A DNA stretch of 64,000 nucleotides from Xylaria sp. FL1777 (taxonomy: Eukaryota > Ascomycota > Sordariomycetes > Xylariales > Xylariaceae): assembly GCA_022578965.1 (NCBI GenBank), contig MU400533.1:186001-250000 (forward strand), given 5' to 3'. How positions within the stretch are numbered: position 1 is the stretch's first letter; the number at the start of each line of letters is the position of its first letter. The notes under the pieces are model-generated. The model was not told the origin of the DNA. It ran no database searches and was given only the letters and a program-made list of their open reading frames with translations. Shown here piece by piece: positions 23,560 through 35,389 of this stretch. The translations under genes and the position numbers were made by a program.

Positions 23560-24245
23560 ATAAAACTCATAAAGAAGTATGTGTTCGTGGGTGTCTTTTC
23601 CTGGGAGCGAGGCTTTGATTAATGTAGTGCCCACCATTCCCTGGCCAACTCGCAGCCGATACATAGTAGTTGCAAGATGCCAGTTGTGAATGGGAACAAT
23701 TTTGCGACCTTGGATACGGAAATGACGTTTCGAGAGGGCAATTGAATAATCATATTCTTGGTCTTCTTCCAATACATTGTCCTCTTTCACACCCGCTTTC
23801 CTTGGGAGATATTGTACTCAAGCTCGATCTCAACCACCACAAAACAAGGCTTGTTGCGAGGTATATCCACTTATTTCTTCTCCTGATCATTAATAGAGCA
23901 TTTGTACAATTGCGCAAGTATGCGTGACTACGGGAGGAGTTGATAATAAGAGAAACGATGTGGAGTAAAAACCACCGTTCTATGTTCTATCGTCACGAAG
24001 TCATGAGTTTAAATTCACCAAATCCTCAAACCAGCTATCTCGGGGTATCTGATCCCATATTCAGTTACTCATAAAATCCTTTACCTCTCAGTATTATCCA
24101 CGATTATTTGGTGGATAGATCCTGTCGTTATTTCCCCAAGGCTATAATTACTTGAAGATCCAAACCAAGATCGGGGGGGGGAATATAAACAAGAAAGTTC
24201 AACGACGCCAACAATTTTTGCGTCTTCAGTAGGATTTGCTTCTAT
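23560..24245. other. convergent intergenic region
   Basis: The 3' ends of the kinase (plus) and the Dal5-type transporter (minus) meet here over about 0.7 kb. An eight-base G run ends at about 24181. No gene or strong terminator-like structure is seen. Confidence 0.55.
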
Positions 24246-26675
24246 CTAGTACATGTATTTGTAGCTGGGGTTCAGATCGCCCAGCTCAGTCTTCTCGTAC
24301 TCGGAAAGTCCGATGTTGGTGGCCGTCTTGGCCCTCCTCCTGTTCTCCATGTGGATCGAGATCAGGTAGAGCACACAGGCTATCGCGCTCACTGCAGTGA
24401 AGCCCAGACAGACGGCGTAGCCCTTTACGAAGTACGGGGCGTCGCTGTCGAGGAAGAGGTACGTAGCCACGATACCGCCACTATTAAGGGTAAGTAGGGG
24501 GTTAGTGTTTTTTTGTCTTCATGTAGGAATATGCGGGAATTTCGATTGTAGGAGGGTTTTACGTACAGGTTTCCAAATCCTACCTGCCAGGCCGACCCGA
24601 CGGCCCGACGATGATGGCCGCCCAGGTTCATCTGGAACCAACAGACGACTGTGACGCGCGGGGTTAGTTATCGCCAATTTGAGGGTGAGGGGTAAGTGTC
24701 GCGGAAGCGAGGGGAGTTGGAAGACATGGCACTAAGCCCAAAAGAAGCCTCCATATTCTTCAAATCGCCCAGTCAAGTCAAGAAATTGGCTCTGAGAAGT
24801 ACTTACTTATAGGCAGGACGGCGTACGTGCCGCTGGTGAAAAGGTGCAGCACAGCATACTCGGCAGTTGTGTTGTGATGAACCGACAGCAGGACGGCTAT
24901 GGCGGCGATCAGGAGGGTCATGGGCGCGAGGGCGAAGAAGGCACGGTGGCGCGTCCAGTCCGACAGCGCGGCGACGACTAACGAGAAGCCGAAGGAGGCC
25001 GCCCACGGCGGCACGGAGTGCAGCTGGGTCTGGATGGCGCTGTAGTTGTATGTCTTGATGATGGTCGGGGCGAAAAAGGCGTAGCTATATGCCGGCACGA
25101 TCAATCCTAGGTACATGAACCCGCCTAGCCAGATGCGGTGGTCCTTCATCACCGTCACCACGTCGCGGAACGTGATCTTGCGCTCCGCGCCGTTGTTCCC
25201 CTGCTCCGCCCTCAGGCGCGCCTTGATGAAGGCTTGCTCCTCTTCCTTCAACCACTTGGACTCCTCGGGGCTATGGCGCCAGTTAGATAGCAATGTTGAG
25301 GCCGCGGCGGGCCGGGGGGAGGGGGGAATTAAATAAATTTCTTACAAGGCCGGGAATGTGAAGAAGAAAACGATTGCGACGACCGCGGTGAGGAGACCTT
25401 CCAGGATGAAAATCCACCGCCACCCTGAATAGCCGCGTATTCCGTCCACTTAGTTCACAGGATTAGTTCTAGTGCTCATCTACACGGGTAACGCTTTGGA
25501 TCCGATGACATACGTTTCCCGATTGCCGATGCGAGAAGGCCGCCGAAGGCACCGGCGAGGGAAGTGGACGAGAAGAAGAGCGAGTACCGCTTCTGAGCTT
25601 CATCTCGCTTATACCACATGCCTTCCCCATGAGAAATAGGTTAATCCCGTAATTCGTTTTCGAGGTCGCACATCGAGCATTGCGTGCTACGACTGAATAG
25701 ACCGAGGATATGAAATACGCACCAATGAGGTAGAAACAACCTGTAACACACGATTAGCTTCCGAGACAAAATTGCTTGTGAAAGTGCTTTTTCTTTACAC
25801 ACCTGGAAACATTCCGGCCTCAAACAGGCCGAGGAAGAAGCGAGTGGTGAGCTGGGTTATATGTAAGCACAAAATTCAGTATATAGCGAGTATCATTGAT
25901 GAGAACTTGGTATATGTTATGATTATGCGAGAATATGATTGTATATATCATGATATTCACATAGTTCACAAAATTATACGTACTAGACCACCATAATTTT
26001 GGACAAGCCCCTGGAAGATGGAGACGAGTCCGAAAAGGAACATGCAGCCGGAGAGCCATATGCGGGGTGAGAATCGCTTCAGGAGAATATTACTAGGAAT
26101 CTCGAAGACGATATAAGGGACGAAGAAAATCGTCAGGGCTAGCAATTGGCGAAGAGTTAGCAATTGAGAAACACATTAGGTCCGCAGCTTATCAGAGTTG
26201 AGTGTCACCTGCCTGTGTTGTACTCATTCTTCTTCAGACCAAGGTCCGCTTCTAAATCAAAGGTTCTGGCGTTCGCTATGTTCACCCGGTCTAAGAATGC
26301 CAGGAGATACAGGATCGTGACGAAGGGGAGGATGTGCCAGTCGACGCGGGTCATCATCTTTCGCTCCGTGGTGTGCGGGGGGCACCCAACGATGACCTCG
26401 CCATCGTCGGAGCTGTCGGTGCCGACCGCATTCCGATAAGACAGATCTTCTCCCTTCTCATTGTCGGAACCCGCGCTCGCTGTGGAAATTGATTATTATT
26501 AGCCTCTAAGCTAGGTAGTGAGCTGGTCGCGTTTTCAACCTCATCTTGTCAAAGCCTTTATGTTTATTATAGCGACGTAACAAAGGGGAATTAAAAAAGG
26601 CGAGAGTGTAGGGCAAGAAGTGGACAACCCAGATCCAACATGGTACAAAGAGTGTTTTTCCTTACCAAATGCCAT
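24246..26675 (-). CDS. Dal5-type anion:cation symporter, MFS (496 aa)
   Basis: Ten minus-strand exons: 26675-26666, 26479-26213, 26138-25984, 25851-25803, 25740-25723, 25621-25514, 25448-25346, 25270-24807, 24648-24567 and 24480-24246. Exon lengths sum to 497 codons. Marks of the allantoate/nicotinate permease branch are DWHILPFVTILYLLAFLDRVNIANA, ALTIFFVPYIVFEIPSN, RFFLGLFEAGMFPG and the late CWFQMNLGGHHRRAVGSA, with about twelve spans. Yeast relatives (Dal5, Tna1, Seo1, Vht1) import small organic anions or vitamins with protons; the substrate cannot be read from sequence. Exon 5 has just 18 bases. The intron between exons 2 and 3 needs a GC donor to give YNT-ALTIFF. The C-terminal tail is short and cytosolic. 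Confidence 0.9.
26139..26212 (-). other. GC-AG intron in the Dal5-type transporter
   Basis: On the minus strand the donor reads GCAGGT and the end reads CTAACTCTTC...GCTAG. Only this boundary joins exon 2 to exon 3 in frame; the GT four bases further shifts the frame. Confidence 0.7.
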
Positions 26676-28839
26676 TTTTAGCGAAGGTTGCAAATACGAC
26701 GGCAAGAGATGACGCTATACCCAACAAATAGCCCAAGAGAAAATCAAAATCAAAAGGGCAGCGTCGGGAGAAGAGAGATTAAATAGGGGGGGGGGGGGGG
26801 GGGGGGGTTGCGAGTGAATAAAGGGAGCAGCAAACAGACGTCAAAAGTTTCCCCAAAAAATTGTAAGTAAATAGCAAAGAAGACGAGAGCCGGGTTTTGT
26901 CTTATAGAGCTTTGTCATACGGGTACCGAGGCGAGGGTTTAACGCCGGTCGAGGCCGCGGTCCTTAGCCTATTCGTCCTCCCCAGGCTAGACCGCTTTGG
27001 CTCTCGAAATGCCGATCGCTAAATGTCGGGGGATGGAGAGGAGAGGTCTCAGCTCGTTACTGTCTGTAAGCCACCACGCATGCACAACAGACATACATTA
27101 CCCACGAGGTGTCTCGATCAGTGGCACCTTGGTCTTGGAGGTTGAACAACCATACCTACTATCGCCGTCCAGAACACGCCCGTGAAACGCCGCAGTGTCC
27201 CTACTGATCGTCTTGTATTACCTATGTATGTAAGATAGAGTTACGAGGTGGTCAGCTCCGTATTACGTTGTATTATTCATCTAGCGTTCAGAGTAGCATG
27301 CCCTTTGGGGCCTAAGAGCGATCCAGGTTTCTAATTACAGTCCCGATGTCGCTGGTTCGCTGTTTTAGCTGACTCGATTAGGGTAGTGTGGTTGCTAGAC
27401 ACGGTCACCAGCTCAACTGTTTTTGTTGGTAATCCTCTCGCTAGATCTGGCACTATCGTTTTCCCCCAGTTGACGGTTTGCGAAACCCCCCCCACCACAA
27501 CGGCCCCAGATTTTCTCCATGTTGTTTATTTTGATGTGGCCGGATATCCACGGGGAAGGGTGTTGAGTGAAACAAGCAAGGCGGCTTTCTCTCCTATTTG
27601 CGACCGCCGTTCGCCCTTTCGACCTAGTCGATATCTCCAAGCTTGTTGCTTGTTGAGCTACTGGCTCCCTTCCCTCGACGATAGTTATACTACGGTAGAT
27701 AGATGCTGCCAAGGGCGCCTCCCCCTCGGCTCATCACTTCTCCACAAACCTTGGCTAGACTAGGAAGCTGAACCCCGGATTATCTCCCAATACGCCCGTT
27801 TTCTTGTTTCAGCTACTAATATATTTTTGTCTCTTTTTTTCTAGTCTCTCTCTCTCGACTCATTGATCAGTAGGCAAAGTGAAATTCATCGTCATGTTTT
27901 GCTGATATTAACGAGTAACATTAACGGGATCCAGTAGAGGTAGATAGTTGTGCCGTCCACCACACATTTGTTTGTTTTTCTCTCACGTGTGACACCGAGG
28001 TGGACGTGACAACTGCTATCTGGTCTCCCTTGCAAAGTTGTGACATGGACCGCAAATCCGTCTTCCCGTTTCTAGCCTTCTACCCGCGGATCACATGCGG
28101 CATTAGTACGTGCGTTACGCGTGCACGTGGTAACTCAAGATCTGTGAACTGTGCAACGCTGCTGGATCATCCGATTTCCCGTGCCGAAATTCCATCTCGA
28201 AATCCAGTCGGAGGCTGTCCGCTTTTGCATGCGCATCATAATCGCAATGCGCCGTGGCCGCGATGATGTCATAGTTAAGGACTCCCTGCTTGAACGAGGA
28301 TGTTAAGCCGTGCTATGGTGTTGCTTACTTATTCAAATATACCACGTTTATTTATCCGGATCGCCCGACCGTCTGGGGACGACTCGCTGATATTTAGGGG
28401 TCCTTATACCCGCTCGAGCCCGCACTCCAAGGACCCGAGCGGCGGGCACCGAAGATCTTGGGCCAAGCCGAGGAGACGGAACCAATGATACCAAATTAGG
28501 CAGTGAGGTACGGCGGGTGCTGTAGTAGCACGTGTGCTCCGGGGTCTGTGATTACCATCCAAGCGTTAATAAGTAATTGCGATTCCGCATTCCCTAAAGA
28601 CCAAGTACCTAGTCGAGCCTAGCCCTAGACGCTGTGGAATGGACATATTTGCATGTAGGTAATCATAGCTACTAAAGCACAAGATGATGGGTATCACAGC
28701 AGACTCGAATTTTACTTCCAAGTCATTAAAAATAATTTGTGCTTTAAAGACAAGTAGCGAACAAATCAATCAACTTCGTAGAATAAAAAACATCTTTCAG
28801 CATCCTTCAATTCGGTTCTCTGAGAACCCGCCGTCCACA
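26676..28839. other. intergenic, leader and promoter of the Dal5-type transporter
   Basis: About 2.2 kb. It contains a 22-base G run close to the transporter start. Frames such as those at 27386-27763 and 28000-28266 have no motif, no signal peptide and no homology I recognise. Confidence 0.55.
26786..26807. repeat. 22-base G run upstream of a transporter gene
   Basis: The run lies 111-132 bases before the ATG at 26675 of the minus-strand transporter, so the sense strand carries C22 and the template strand G22, which can fold into a quadruplex. The exact length is prone to sequencing error. Confidence 0.75.
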
Positions 28840-29304
28840 ATGGCCTTGGACAGAGATACTGTTGTTAGGATGAGCCCTGCCCTTTGCGACGATCAAGTCG
28901 ACGACTTTATCGAAAAGAGGACTCCCGAGCTTACCTTTAATTCTACGATATACAGTGACCGAACACTAAGACCTCGTCTTGGCTGCCCACGACGATAATA
29001 CATATGCCTAGTACGACAGGTCTTGAAGGCGGTTGAGTTCTTCAAAAGGTTTGTGCGTAATGCGAAAACTAAAGGGCCTAATTATTGCACTTACTGCATC
29101 ACGAAGACCAACGACGCGGAACTTGTTCGGGCAGCAACAACGCTAATACAGCCCTGGAGACAAGTTCTAGAGAGATACCTGGTACGAGTTAATCTTTCGG
29201 TCCCGATAGTTATCCAGCAATTAGTTACGATTGCTCCGGACCGACAGCCGTTGGAATCCAAGCTGTACTCTACGGTTAAGAAGAGGCTTGAAAAGGTCGA
29301 ATGA
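28840..29304 (+). CDS. hypothetical protein (about 135 aa, weak model)
   Basis: I do not recognise this protein. Two frames in the same phase are separated by one stop: 28840-28954 and 29012-29304. A 57-base intron (GTGACC ... TAG) would join them into about 135 residues. The second exon looks protein-like, with a charged helix (LKAVEFFKRFVRNAKTKG), a CTYC pair and a basic end. No domain, signal peptide or membrane span is seen. The donor is weak and no clear branch site precedes the acceptor. It could also be a decayed gene fragment or chance. Its frame lies alone in a large intergenic space between two transporter genes. Confidence 0.3.
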
Positions 29305-31261
29305 GGCAGTAGGTCACTAAAAGTTGGAGGTTATATTAACGAATCACAATAACTGGTATGCCGGTAACATTAGGCACAAAATCGAACGCCAATAAGATAA
29401 GAAATAACCCTTCTTTTCTCGAATTCCTCTCTCGCTCCTCTCCTTCTCATTATTCATCATTCTTTTCTTCTCGTCCGTCTTCCTTCCATTTTCTAAGTAA
29501 GAAAAAAGAAAAATAGATAATTTCTGTCGTTATTATTGTTGTTGTCATCATCGATCTCAGCTACGGTGGACGAGGTATACGCATATGCAAGAGGAGCTGC
29601 AGTTTGGGGCAACTCAGCTGCACTCCCTATATCTTGCATTACGGTCGAAGATCAGTGTGTTGAGCACTTGCCTTGATATCAACGGGTGAGTGTTTTTGGA
29701 CACCCATCTCACCCTGGATTAAATCGCTCATGAAGCCAGCATATTCTTGGAATGTTGTGTAAGTTGGGAACGTGCTGGGATAGGTCTAAGGTGAAGATAT
29801 GCTAGGTATATGTATCCTTAATACAGACTGTCAAACAAAAAGGTGGGTCATTTGGAAGATTGGAATGTTCTGCAGTTATGGGTATGTAATAAATACGTAG
29901 TAGGTGGCTTGAGAGGATGTTGTAGGTATTCTTCAGCCGCTCGTTAGTGTCGGTTGCGTCATTTGCACCAACTACACGCAATACTTAGCCCTACGCAACA
30001 AACACGTGGTTCGGCATATTTTGTTACTAATGTTAATTTACTCTACCTTGAGTATACCTACAAACTCAGTAGAAGGCATAGATGGCGAGATTGTCGTGAG
30101 ATGGACACCAGGTCGATATCAAATTACGAATAAAAGTCGGTTATTATCTCTATTTCACTTACACGGCGGTTAGATAAGAACTGCGCTCTTTAAGTAAATC
30201 TACAGGGCTCTCCTGGACACAACGCCGGGACCGAGTTGATGCCGAGGAAGATCTACTATGAACTCTCAAGGATGCTGACAAAAAGAGTCGTCATACAGTA
30301 AAATGCTTTTATCCTCTCGTCCTGCACGTTGGTGTACCGGTAGACCTAACAGTAGGAAGAACATATAGTATGGAAGGCTACTTACTTACCGACATACATT
30401 TCAAACTAAAGGATTGAAAAGCTTGCGCCCAACACTGCACTAGAGAAGTACCTACGCTACGTAAGATATTCTGGTAAGATACAAGGCCCACGCCCACGCT
30501 ACTACGTAACATACGCCAAGTACAGGCCAGTGAAGTGAGTGAAGTGCGGTATAAGCACTCCGGGTGGGCTACAAAAAGCGGGATGGCACTGCACTGGTTG
30601 GTCGCCACTAAACTTTACTTGGCAGCACTTGGATGCTAGCCCTGGCTAGGCAGTTCACTGGCCCGTCTACGCAACCGGCTTTGTCGAGCACGCCATTTCG
30701 AGAGGCTCGACTGCATATCATACACTACATACATGTACGGTAACTGGGATCTCACAGAACACACATACTTACGCAGCACACATGCGCCTCAGATCAACTG
30801 ATTCTGCTCTTCTCTGTGGAACCCCGATTAGCAGCCAGCAGCCAGCAGCCAGAACAATCCCTGAACATGTCTTCTTTGCCGCACATGAGCTAGCGCACCC
30901 GGTATACACTACTGTATAGAGCGTAGCCTAGTCTCTCGATCGACGGAGCCTCCGAGATGCTGGGATCTGCTGAAGGATGCTGGGATTGACAGGGCCGTCG
31001 TGTGCAGTGATGCAGTGATGCAGTGGTGCAGTAGTGCCGTGTTCTTATATCTCCCTGGAACTCACTCTCGCGCCGAGTCATCTGAACTTTCTTACACTAC
31101 TCTGCACGTCACCTTGATGAATCCGTCCCAATTCCACCCATTGACTTTGCCGACTGTCGTCAATCACCACCGGACCGGGTCCATTTTGCCGTTTTGACAG
31201 CACCAGTTCATCCATCCCTACACGCTGTCTCTGTCCGAGGTTAAGGCGAACATCTAGCGCC
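29305..31261. other. intergenic, promoter of the amino acid transporter
   Basis: About 2 kb. Pyrimidine-rich near 29400-29500. Three perfect copies of a 7-base unit lie at 30831-30851, and an imperfect ATGCAGTG-like repeat at about 31003-31036. No gene is seen. Confidence 0.55.
30831..30851. repeat. GCAGCCA tandem repeat, three copies
   Basis: Three exact 7-base units in a row, about 410 bases upstream of the amino acid transporter start. Short and possibly a slippage product. Confidence 0.6.
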
Positions 31262-33261
31262 ATGAAGGTAGACTCCGGGTCGGATCTTCACTCGCCCTCA
31301 CCTTATGAGGAGCCCGCCGTTGACACGGTGCCTCGTGGCTGGTCCGCCTGGTTCGGTGGTCCCAACACTGCCATCGGTCGTCGCATTACACCCCGGATCG
31401 TGCCCATATCTGGCGAAAGCCTCGACGACTCTGACAGTGCCGTGAATAGCGATGCCATCCTGGAGAAGCAGCTGGCCCAAGAGGCCGGCACTGCCATCCA
31501 ATACCGCACCTGCAGTTGGCAGAAGACTGCTGCTTTGCTCTTCTCCGAATACATTTGCCTGGTAAGTCCTGATTTTAGATGACTAGACTCGTGCTCTGTT
31601 GTGTCTCCTTGTTCCTCGTCCGCCCAGTCTTTATCAAGCTCCAACGTTCGATTAATATACAATGCTGATAGACTGTTCAATAGGCTATCATGAGCTTTCC
31701 CTGGTCTTACAGTATACTTGGACTGGTACCTGGGTAAGCTTGCTGCGACTCATAGCATTCACTACGAGGGCTATTGTACTAAGTCTCTTCTCAGCGTAAT
31801 TCTCACTGTCGTCCAAGCCCTTATCGTGCTATATACGTAAGTAACGAGATTACGTTATCGTGTTTCCCCGCGCCTGTGCTCACTCATTCTACAGTTCCCT
31901 CATCTTGTGGCAGTTCTGTTTGCGGCATCCCGAAGTTCGAGACGTTTGTGACATAGGGCAAATGCTATTCTGGAATAAGAAGTGGGCATGGTGGTTCACT
32001 GCCGTCATGTTCGTTCTGAACAATACATTTATTCAGGCGAGTTGGCTACACTCCGAAAACACAGTATCATGCATCTAACCTCTTTTCGCTAGGCCCTTCA
32101 CGTCCTTACTGGAGCCAAGTATGTGAACACCCTTATCGGGGGTGAGACCGACGCTATTGCTTGCCAGACCGTAACCATCGGTCTTATCGTTGCTATCATT
32201 TCATGGATTGCTTCGCTACCCCGTACGTTCAAGGTGCTCTCCCACCTAGGGACTGGATCGGCGATCTTTACCTTCGTCGCCGTGATTCTGGCTGCCATTT
32301 TCGCTGGCATTGAAAGTCATCCGGCTGGCTACACCCTCGTGCCGAAGACCGATCCCTCGACGGGCAAATCTTTGCCCTTTGGCGAACCGATTGTGACCGC
32401 GATCCCGCTAGCGTCCACTACTTTCGTGAACGGCCTCAACGCTTTCCTTAACATTAGCTACACCCTCATTGGCCAAATCACGTTACCTAGCTTTATTGCG
32501 GAAATGAAGGAGCCTCGAGATTTCCCCAAGGCTCTGTGGGCGTGTACTATCCTCGAAATCATCGTCTTCAGCCTCGTAGGAGCCATAGTATATTCTTATA
32601 CAGGCAATCAATACATGACGAGTCCTGCCTTTGGATCTCTGCAGCCCTTATACAAGAAGGTCGCCTTCTCTTTCATGATTCCCACAATCATCTTCCTCGG
32701 TGTTCTTTATGCCTCGGTCTCGGCTCGCTTTGTATTCTTGCGCATTTTCCACAACTCGCGGCACAAGAACGAGAACACTGTCGTCGGCTGGGCCTCCTGG
32801 GCAGGTATCTTACGTACGTGTTTGCGGCCCCTAGAAAGCTACGACGTCCTTGCTAATTGTATGCCTAGTTGCGACCTGGATTCTTGCCTTTGTTATTGCA
32901 AATTCTATCCCATTCTTCAGCTCTCGTAAGCACATATATGCAATCTCCACCTAGTACTAGAGACCTTAATGCTGATATGTCTATAGTGCTCTCCCTTCTA
33001 TCCTCTCTATTCGACTCATTCTTTGGGTTTATATTCTGGGGAGTAGCTTACTTTCGCATGCGAAAGGCGGACGGCGCAGTTTCTCTCATCAGAGATCGAA
33101 CTTTCCGTGGCTGGTTCGAGGGTATTCTGAATATCATCATCATCCTCACTGGTATTTTCTTCGTGAGTGTCGGAACATATGCCACCGTTCAGGGTATCAT
33201 AGATGAGTATGCCGCAGGGACAGTGGGCCGGCCATTTTCTTGCGCTAGCAATGGTATCTGA
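31262..33261 (+). CDS. amino acid transporter, AAAP family (528 aa)
   Basis: Seven exons: 31262-31561, 31684-31733, 31795-31836, 31895-32036, 32093-32813, 32869-32925 and 32987-33261. Lengths sum to 529 codons. An N-terminal cytosolic part of about 95 residues is followed by about eleven spans. Family marks are AIMSFPWSYSILGLVPG in the first span, ALHVLTGAKYVNTLIGG, FLNISYTLIGQITLPSFIAE and the EMKEPRDFPKALW loop. This fits fungal amino acid/auxin permeases such as the Neurospora Mtr type, which import neutral and aromatic amino acids at the plasma membrane. Substrate is inferred. The intron after exon 4 has a GCGAGT donor. Loss of in-frame stops and recovery of family order after splicing make the model strong. 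Confidence 0.9.
32037..32092 (+). other. GC-AG intron in the amino acid transporter
   Basis: The donor reads CAG|GCGAGT and the acceptor CGCTAG. It joins NNTFIQ to ALHVLTG in phase 0. A GT four bases downstream of the donor would break the frame. Confidence 0.75.
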
Positions 33262-35389
33262 AGGGGTTTTCTCTTTTTTTGATCTTGCGATAGTATAGAT
33301 TTATTTTTACTTGGAGATACCCAGGATGAGGAGCCTCGAGACGTTAGACCTATCTAACTTGTGGTTGTTCTTCATCGAGAGTTGGATGTGTACATTGGAG
33401 GCTATTTTTGTGGATCATCTTGAATGATGGGATCCAACTAGCTACGACGGATGGGTTGGTATGTGGACAGGGAAAGACTCAGACTCACTCGTCTCAGCAT
33501 AGTAATGCAAAGACAGGAAGGAACGCAGCTATGTTGCTGTTCTATTCTGGAATCTTCGCATGATTCTTACACAGCATCCAGTGGATGCATCTACACTAAC
33601 CTTCCGAAGGCTCCTCAGGGCTTTTATTTTCGTCTTTGATATGAGGCGAGCCGTATGGCTCAGGACAAGAACTACCTGCTTAGCTCGTTCGCTAATTTTC
33701 ATCACAGATACTAACTATGTAGACTTGACACCAACTCCCCCGTACCCTTAAAAGCTATCTTAACGAATATCTTGCAACCCACATCAACTGGGAATCAACG
33801 CTCAAATAAAGTAGGTACGTAGGAGTTTAGCTCCATGGTCCACGTCTATCAATGGTATAATCCCTGTCCGTAAGTAGGTAGCCACTCGACAGAATACCAA
33901 GAACCAGGTCGTCAACTCTACATACCTCGTTGCCACTCTGGTGAGCGTTGAAGAACAAATCAGTACAGGTCCCTTTGCCTCATTATGCAAGAGCAGATGG
34001 ACATGCATGATAATCGACCACACGAAAGAACATGGCCATTGCTATGATAGCACTTTATAAATTCGCCTCACGTCACCTACTTAATTAGACAGACAACCAT
34101 CCCTAAGTTTGCCTTGCATAGAATAGGAAAGTGAATAAGGAGGATTTGCCAAGCAATCCTGAATAGCGTGAAGAGTAACATAACTAACTTCGGACAGTGG
34201 GAAGTAGATAATCAACCCCCCCCTCCCCAAAAAAAAAACCAAATAAAAAACATCGTCCCCGATGATCCCGATTCCTCGCATGACATCATCGGAGCTCCAA
34301 GAAGAGCCTATGAGATCAAGGGCTATAGAGATTCCGACGAACTAGTCGCGTTCTTTCAAATCTTGTATATTATGGATTTGGTTTAACTATCCAAGTTATG
34401 GTTACTAAATACTTTACAGGATTGGTCCCCTCCCACCTTTTTAACCCCGCTAAAGTAGCGTAATTTTGTCATGAGGCTGAAATTTCAAAATCTAGACGAA
34501 GCTTAGTATAGCTCGGTTTGAAAGAAGATGCGCCCATTTTCCGTAAGAGCGACTTGGGTCAAATTCACCCCCATCTTTAGACACCTAGGTTGAACATCAC
34601 AAGGGACTTGGGATTATAAATAAGCTGTCATGTCCTACAGAGATATTAAGCGAAAAAGGAATGACTTCTTTTGATAGAGTTATGTTATGCCGAAACATTT
34701 TACCATCCATTCCCTAGTTCCCTAGTTCCCCGGTTCCCCGTGAAGACGAAACGCCACGAACGGAGTCACAGAGCATACAATGCCAAAACCATATGCCTCA
34801 TCACAACCACAAAATATTATATTATCTGAATATAGTATAGTGAATATAGAAGTATTTAGAATCCCGGTCTTCCAAAAGTGTAAAAATATATGTGTACCTG
34901 AGAGTTCCAGACCTATGCAGTCTTCTGCATCTAAAATGGTTTATGTCGGTCTCCGTAAGAATATAATCGAATTAAATTGTAAAAGAAGAGGCTCGTAATA
35001 AAGATTCGACATTACAAGGGGGTGTATTTCATTCATGTTATCGGGGTAAGAGGGGGTATCCAGAGGGAAAACGAAGTCGGCGGCCAGGTTATTTGTACGT
35101 GTCATTGGAGCGCGTGTTTCGCTGCCTAGATGATATTTAAAGCTGGTCTCCATCCACCCAAGAAAAGAAGTAACAAACACAATCGTCACCTTTTCCCCCT
35201 CTTCCTAGACAGCCAAAAACGCCTAACAATATGAAATGACTCCCAGGACAAGACGTAGGTCGTTCCGCTCAGAGCCAGTATGTCCCCAGATGAATCCTCT
35301 GAGCTATACTGTGAAACTAGTATTTCATTCAATCTTTATAACGTCGTATCTCAGCCAAACATATCAGTCGTGATTCGCATTGTCGTCTC
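33262..35389. other. convergent intergenic region, no gene seen
   Basis: About 2.1 kb between the 3' ends of the amino acid transporter and the RhoGAP gene. It is AT-rich around 34600-35000, has a C-then-A run near 34216-34230 and a repeated TTCCCTAG/TTCCCCGG motif near 34710-34740. Frames are short and unsupported. Confidence 0.55.

Noticed and set aside
27386..27763. 125-codon plus-strand frame
   Set aside because: No motif or signal, and the opposite strand is also open over most of it, as expected for chance in GC-balanced DNA.
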